Shown here piece after piece: positions 60,940-64,000 of a DNA stretch of 64,000 nucleotides. Numbering within the stretch: position 1 is the first letter of the stretch; every line of letters begins with the position of its first letter. Position numbers and translations under genes: made by a program. A model generated the notes under the pieces. That model made no database searches. It saw only the letters and a program-made list of their open reading frames with translations, and had not been told where the DNA came from. Origin of the DNA: Streptomyces decoyicus (GTDB lineage: Bacteria; Actinomycetota; Actinomycetes; Streptomycetales; Streptomycetaceae); NCBI RefSeq assembly GCF_019880305.1, contig NZ_CP082301.1, positions 5,642,001-5,706,000 of the forward strand, written 5' to 3'.

Positions 60940-63009
60940 GTGAGCGACACCACCGATCTGATGGGCGCGCGCACCGATGGCAGTGCCACCGCGCCCGCCA
61001 CGGACGCTCCCGCCGCGCCTGCTAGCACGCGGCGCCGCCGTTCCGGCACCGGCCTTGACGGCATGGTCCTGGCAGAGCTGCAGCAGGTCGCCTCCGGCCT
61101 CGGTATCAAGGGCACCGCGCGGATGCGCAAGAGCCAGCTGATCGAGGTCATCAAGGAGAAGCAGGCCGGCAGCTCGGGCGCCGCCGCCAAGGCCGACGCG
61201 TCCGCCGACACCGAGACCAAGCCCAAGCGCCGTGCGACCTCCAAGGCGCGTACCGGCGACGACAGCGCGGAGCAGGCCGCCGGCAAGGCCGCCAAGTCCG
61301 ACAAGGGCGACAAGGCCGCGGACAAGTCCGGGGCCCAGCAGCAGATCGACATCCCCGGCCAGCCGGTCAGCGACGAGCAGCCGGCCGGTGAGCGCCGCCG
61401 GCGCCGCGCCACCGCCGCCGCGGGCAGCCCCGAGGGCGCCTCGGGCGACGTCAAGACCGAGACCCGGGTCGAGGCGAAGACCGAGGTCAAGGCGGACGCC
61501 AAGACCGACACCGCGACCTCCCCGCAGGAGACCGGCGAGGGCCGGCCCAGCAAGGGCGGCGAGCGCCAGGACCGTGGCGACCGCCAGGACCGCGGGCAGA
61601 AGGGCGACCGCGGCCAGCGCCAGCGCGACCGCGGTGACCGTGGCGACCGCGGTGACCGTGGCGACCGTGGCGACCGCCGCAAGGGTGACGCCGGTGACGG
61701 CGGCGGCCAGGGCGGTCAGGGCGGCCAGCGTCAGCGCGACCGCCGTACCGATGACGAGGACGACTTCGAGGGCGGCCGCCGGGGCCGTCGCGGCCGCTAC
61801 CGCGACCGCCGTGGCCGTCGCGGGGGGCGCGAGGACTTCGGCAACGAGCCGCAGGTGTCCGAGGACGACGTCCTGATCCCGGTCGCGGGCATCCTCGACA
61901 TCCTCGACAACTACGCGTTCATCCGGACCTCCGGCTACCTGCCCGGCCCGAACGACGTGTACGTCTCGCTCGCCCAGGTCCGCAAGAACGGTCTGCGCAA
62001 GGGTGACCACGTCACCGGCGCGGTCCGCCAGCCCAAGGACGGCGAGCGCCGCGAGAAGTTCAACGCGCTGGTCCGGCTCGACACCGTCAACAGCGTGGCG
62101 CCCGAACAGGGCCGCGGACGGCCCGAGTTCGGGAAGCTGACGCCCCTTTACCCGCAGGAGCGACTGCGCCTGGAGGGTGAGTCGGGCGGCCTGACGACCC
62201 GGATCATCGACCTGGTCACGCCGATCGGCAAGGGCCAGCGTGGTCTGATCGTGGCCCCGCCGAAGACCGGCAAGACCATGATCATGCAGGCGGTCGCCAA
62301 CTCGATCACCCGCAACAACCCCGAGTGCCACCTGATGGTCGTCCTGGTCGACGAGCGTCCGGAAGAGGTCACCGACATGCAGCGGTCGGTCAAGGGCGAG
62401 GTCATCTCCTCGACCTTCGACCGCCCGGCCGAGGACCACACCACCGTCGCCGAGCTGGCCATCGAGCGCGCCAAGCGCCTCGTCGAGCTGGGTCACGACG
62501 TGGTCGTCCTGCTGGACTCGATCACCCGTCTGGGACGTGCGTACAACCTCGCCGCCCCGGCCTCCGGCCGCATCCTGTCCGGTGGTGTCGACTCGACCGC
62601 GCTCTACCCGCCGAAGCGCTTCTTCGGTGCGGCGCGCAACATCGAGGACGGCGGTTCGCTGACCATCCTGGCCACCGCGCTGGTCGAGACCGGCTCGCGG
62701 ATGGACGAGGTGATCTTCGAGGAGTTCAAGGGCACCGGCAACCTGGAGCTCAAGCTCGACCGCAAGCTCTCGGACAAGCGCATCTTCCCGGCGGTGGACG
62801 TCGACGCGTCCAGCACCCGTAAGGAAGAGATCCTGATGGGCAGCGACGAGCTCGCGGTCGTCTGGAAGCTGCGCCGGGTGCTGCACGCCCTGGACCAGCA
62901 GCAGGCCATCGAGCTGCTGCTGGACAAGATGAAGCAGACGAAGTCCAACGCGGAGTTCCTGCTCCAGATCCAGAAGACGACGCCGACCGCGGGCAACGGC
63001 AACGACTGA
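60940..63009 (+). CDS. rho: Transcription termination factor Rho
   Basis: A 689-residue RNA helicase. The Rho N-terminal domain (~28-70, VLAELQQVASGLGIKGTARMRKSQLIEVI split in two motifs) is followed by a long Lys/Ala/Asp- and Arg/Gly/Asp-rich insertion (~85-300) typical of actinobacterial Rho. The cold-shock RNA-binding domain (GILDILDNYAFIRTSGYL) and the ATPase (Walker A APPKTGKTM, Walker B VVVLLDSITRLGRAYN) come next. GTG start with AAGGA 7 nt upstream. The insertion is encoded by short tandem repeats. Confidence 0.96.
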   Translation: MSDTTDLMGARTDGSATAPATDAPAAPASTRRRRSGTGLDGMVLAELQQVASGLGIKGTARMRKSQLIEVIKEKQAGSSGAAAKADASADTETKPKRRATSKARTGDDSAEQAAGKAAKSDKGDKAADKSGAQQQIDIPGQPVSDEQPAGERRRRRATAAAGSPEGASGDVKTETRVEAKTEVKADAKTDTATSPQETGEGRPSKGGERQDRGDRQDRGQKGDRGQRQRDRGDRGDRGDRGDRGDRRKGDAGDGGGQGGQGGQRQRDRRTDDEDDFEGGRRGRRGRYRDRRGRRGGREDFGNEPQVSEDDVLIPVAGILDILDNYAFIRTSGYLPGPNDVYVSLAQVRKNGLRKGDHVTGAVRQPKDGERREKFNALVRLDTVNSVAPEQGRGRPEFGKLTPLYPQERLRLEGESGGLTTRIIDLVTPIGKGQRGLIVAPPKTGKTMIMQAVANSITRNNPECHLMVVLVDERPEEVTDMQRSVKGEVISSTFDRPAEDHTTVAELAIERAKRLVELGHDVVVLLDSITRLGRAYNLAAPASGRILSGGVDSTALYPPKRFFGAARNIEDGGSLTILATALVETGSRMDEVIFEEFKGTGNLELKLDRKLSDKRIFPAVDVDASSTRKEEILMGSDELAVVWKLRRVLHALDQQQAIELLLDKMKQTKSNAEFLLQIQKTTPTAGNGND
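61623..61680 (+). repeat. 9-bp repeats encoding Gly-Asp-Arg in rho
   Basis: Repeated GGTGACCGT/GGCGACCGC units give a GDRGDRGDR run in the Rho insertion. Confidence 0.8.
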
Positions 63010-63039
63010 CGCCCGTCGGGCGCGTCCTGGCGCCGTACC

Positions 63040-63079
63040 GCAAAGCCCCCCTCGCCGCTGTAGGTGAGGGGGGCTTTGC
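63040..63079 (+). terminator. Terminator of rho
   Basis: A perfect 14-bp stem GCAAAGCCCCCCTC/GAGGGGGGCTTTGC with a 12-nt loop, 30 bp after the rho stop. Confidence 0.9.
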
Positions 63080-63416
63080 GCTGCGTTGCCGGGTGCGGGC
63101 GGGGCCCCCCGGGCGGCGCCGTGTGAGCCGGACCGCGCTCCGCGGGCCGTACACACGGCGCGCTTGAGACGTTCCGCACAGATCCGTGCAACCCACATGG
63201 TTCCAGCCATGCCGGGAAAAGGGCTGAAAGCCCAGGTGGAGAGGACGAAGGTCCCGAGCCGGTGGGCCGGGCCGCCGCAGATTTCTAAGAAATCGCTCAT
63301 GACTCGCTGTGCAACCCTTCCCGTCGACCTCCCGTCTGACAAGGAGCAATGGGCCGTGGCAGCGCACAGCACGGCGGCGGCGAGGGGCAGCCGAGCGAAC
63401 GAGGACTGAGGAGCAG
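63080..63416. other. 337-bp region between rho terminator and LCP gene
   Basis: No gene seen. The only notable element is the AT-rich palindrome at 63280-63294. Confidence 0.4.
63280..63294. promoter_or_regulatory. AT-rich palindrome upstream of the LCP gene
   Basis: GATTTCT A AGAAATC: perfect 7-bp arms, 122 bp before the LCP start, striking in this GC-rich DNA. Possible operator. Confidence 0.45.
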
Positions 63417-64000
63417 ATGGCGGACAGCAACGGGACCGCGAAGACGGCCGAAAGCCGTGCCCGCGGCATACGTGCCACGGGCCGCCGGCGCAAGGGCCCG
63501 ACCCGACGCCGCCGAGCGCTGACCATCACCCTGTGCACGCTGACCAGCGTCGTACTGCTGGGTGGGGCCGGACTCGGCTACGTCTACTTCAAGCTCAACG
63601 GCAATCTGAAGGGCGTCGACATCAACGCCGCCCTGGGACCGGACCGGCCGAAGAACGTCGACGACGGCTCGATGAACATCCTTGTGATGGGGTCCGACTC
63701 CCGCGCCGGCAAGAACGGCGAGTACGGCAAGGACGAGGGCGGCGCGCGCTCCGACACGGCGATGATCGTCCACGTGTACAAGGGCCACAAGAAGGCCAGC
63801 GTGGTCAGCGTCCCCCGGGACACCATGATCAAGCGCCCCGACTGCACCACCAAGGACGGCAAGAACGCCCCCGGCGCGCAGCGGGCGATGTTCAACACGG
63901 CGTTCGAGGTCGGCGGGCCGGTCTGCGCGGTCAAGACCGTCGAGTCGATCAGCGATGTCCATATGGACCACTTCGTCGAGGTCGACTTCACCGGTTTCAA
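63417..64000 (+). CDS. LCP (LytR-CpsA-Psr) family protein, partial at window edge
   Basis: The first 194 codons of a gene that continues beyond the window. After a basic N-terminus there is one transmembrane anchor (~35-58, ITLCTLTSVVLLGGAGLGYV). The extracellular LCP domain follows: VMGSDSRAG, GARSDTAMIVHV and VSVPRDTM, with Arg residues that bind pyrophosphate. LCP proteins transfer glycopolymers to peptidoglycan. The ATG at 63417 has GAGGAG just upstream. Confidence 0.88.
   Translation, partial: MADSNGTAKTAESRARGIRATGRRRKGPTRRRRALTITLCTLTSVVLLGGAGLGYVYFKLNGNLKGVDINAALGPDRPKNVDDGSMNILVMGSDSRAGKNGEYGKDEGGARSDTAMIVHVYKGHKKASVVSVPRDTMIKRPDCTTKDGKNAPGAQRAMFNTAFEVGGPVCAVKTVESISDVHMDHFVEVDFTGF

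Noticed and set aside
60103..63372. A 1089-codon minus-strand frame opposite rho and thrB
   Set aside because: It spans two recognised genes and a terminator; shadow.

Overview
The window is chromosomal DNA of a high-GC actinomycete, almost certainly a Streptomyces. The evidence is the very high GC content, frequent GTG and TTG starts, a CvnABCD conservon, a fused 2-oxoglutarate decarboxylase/dehydrogenase (Kgd), an Arg/Gly/Asp-rich Rho, and a gene order around kgd, lon, lysA, hom, thrC, thrB and rho that I recognise from Streptomyces core chromosomes. No rRNA, CRISPR array, insertion sequence or replication origin was seen.

Region 1 (1-3.3 kb): a PadR-type regulator and a DUF4097 protein form an operon behind a near-perfect palindrome. 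Two small genes follow.

Region 2 (3.4-15.8 kb) is the main accessory locus. It holds a Trypco1-like protein, a trypsin-like protease with a VMAP-type C-terminal region, a MoxR AAA+ ATPase and a vWA-like/TPR protein (SAV_2336 type). Next to them lies an FxSxx-COOH-type RiPP cassette: a 76-residue precursor with an atypical C-terminus, a radical SAM/SPASM maturase and a TIR-like/NB-ARC/TPR protein. Together this looks like an NTP-dependent conflict or signalling system wired to a cyclophane peptide. Its first gene carries the only in-frame TTA (bldA-dependent) codon I noticed in the window.

Region 3 (15.9-29.4 kb) is core: Kgd, a two-component system, a spermidine-synthase-like protein, a rhomboid-like membrane protein, small hypotheticals, a cysteine-cluster/pentapeptide protein, Lon protease with a HAIR-like (HspR) site, and a GH25 lysozyme.

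Region 4 (29.7-38.2 kb): a MarR regulator, a PP2C-like protein, the conservon (CvnA histidine-kinase-like, CvnB roadblock, CvnC DUF742, CvnD GTPase) and a flavin monooxygenase placed directly downstream.

Region 5 (38.2-49 kb): a TetR regulator beside two divergent diiron oxygenase-like genes, a hydrolase/MarR divergent pair, a lone ABC ATPase ending inside a 29-bp tandem repeat, an HD-domain protein, an FtsW/PBP2 pair, a DUF6624 protein and a secreted SH3-like protein.

Region 6 (49-53.2 kb): a P450, a decayed helicase/phospholipase-D pseudogene and tRNA-Arg(CCG).

Region 7 (53.4-64 kb) is core metabolism: a lone response regulator, an ArgS-related anticodon-binding protein, lysA, hom, thrC, thrB (aspartate-family amino acids), rho, and the start of an LCP-family gene cut by the window edge.
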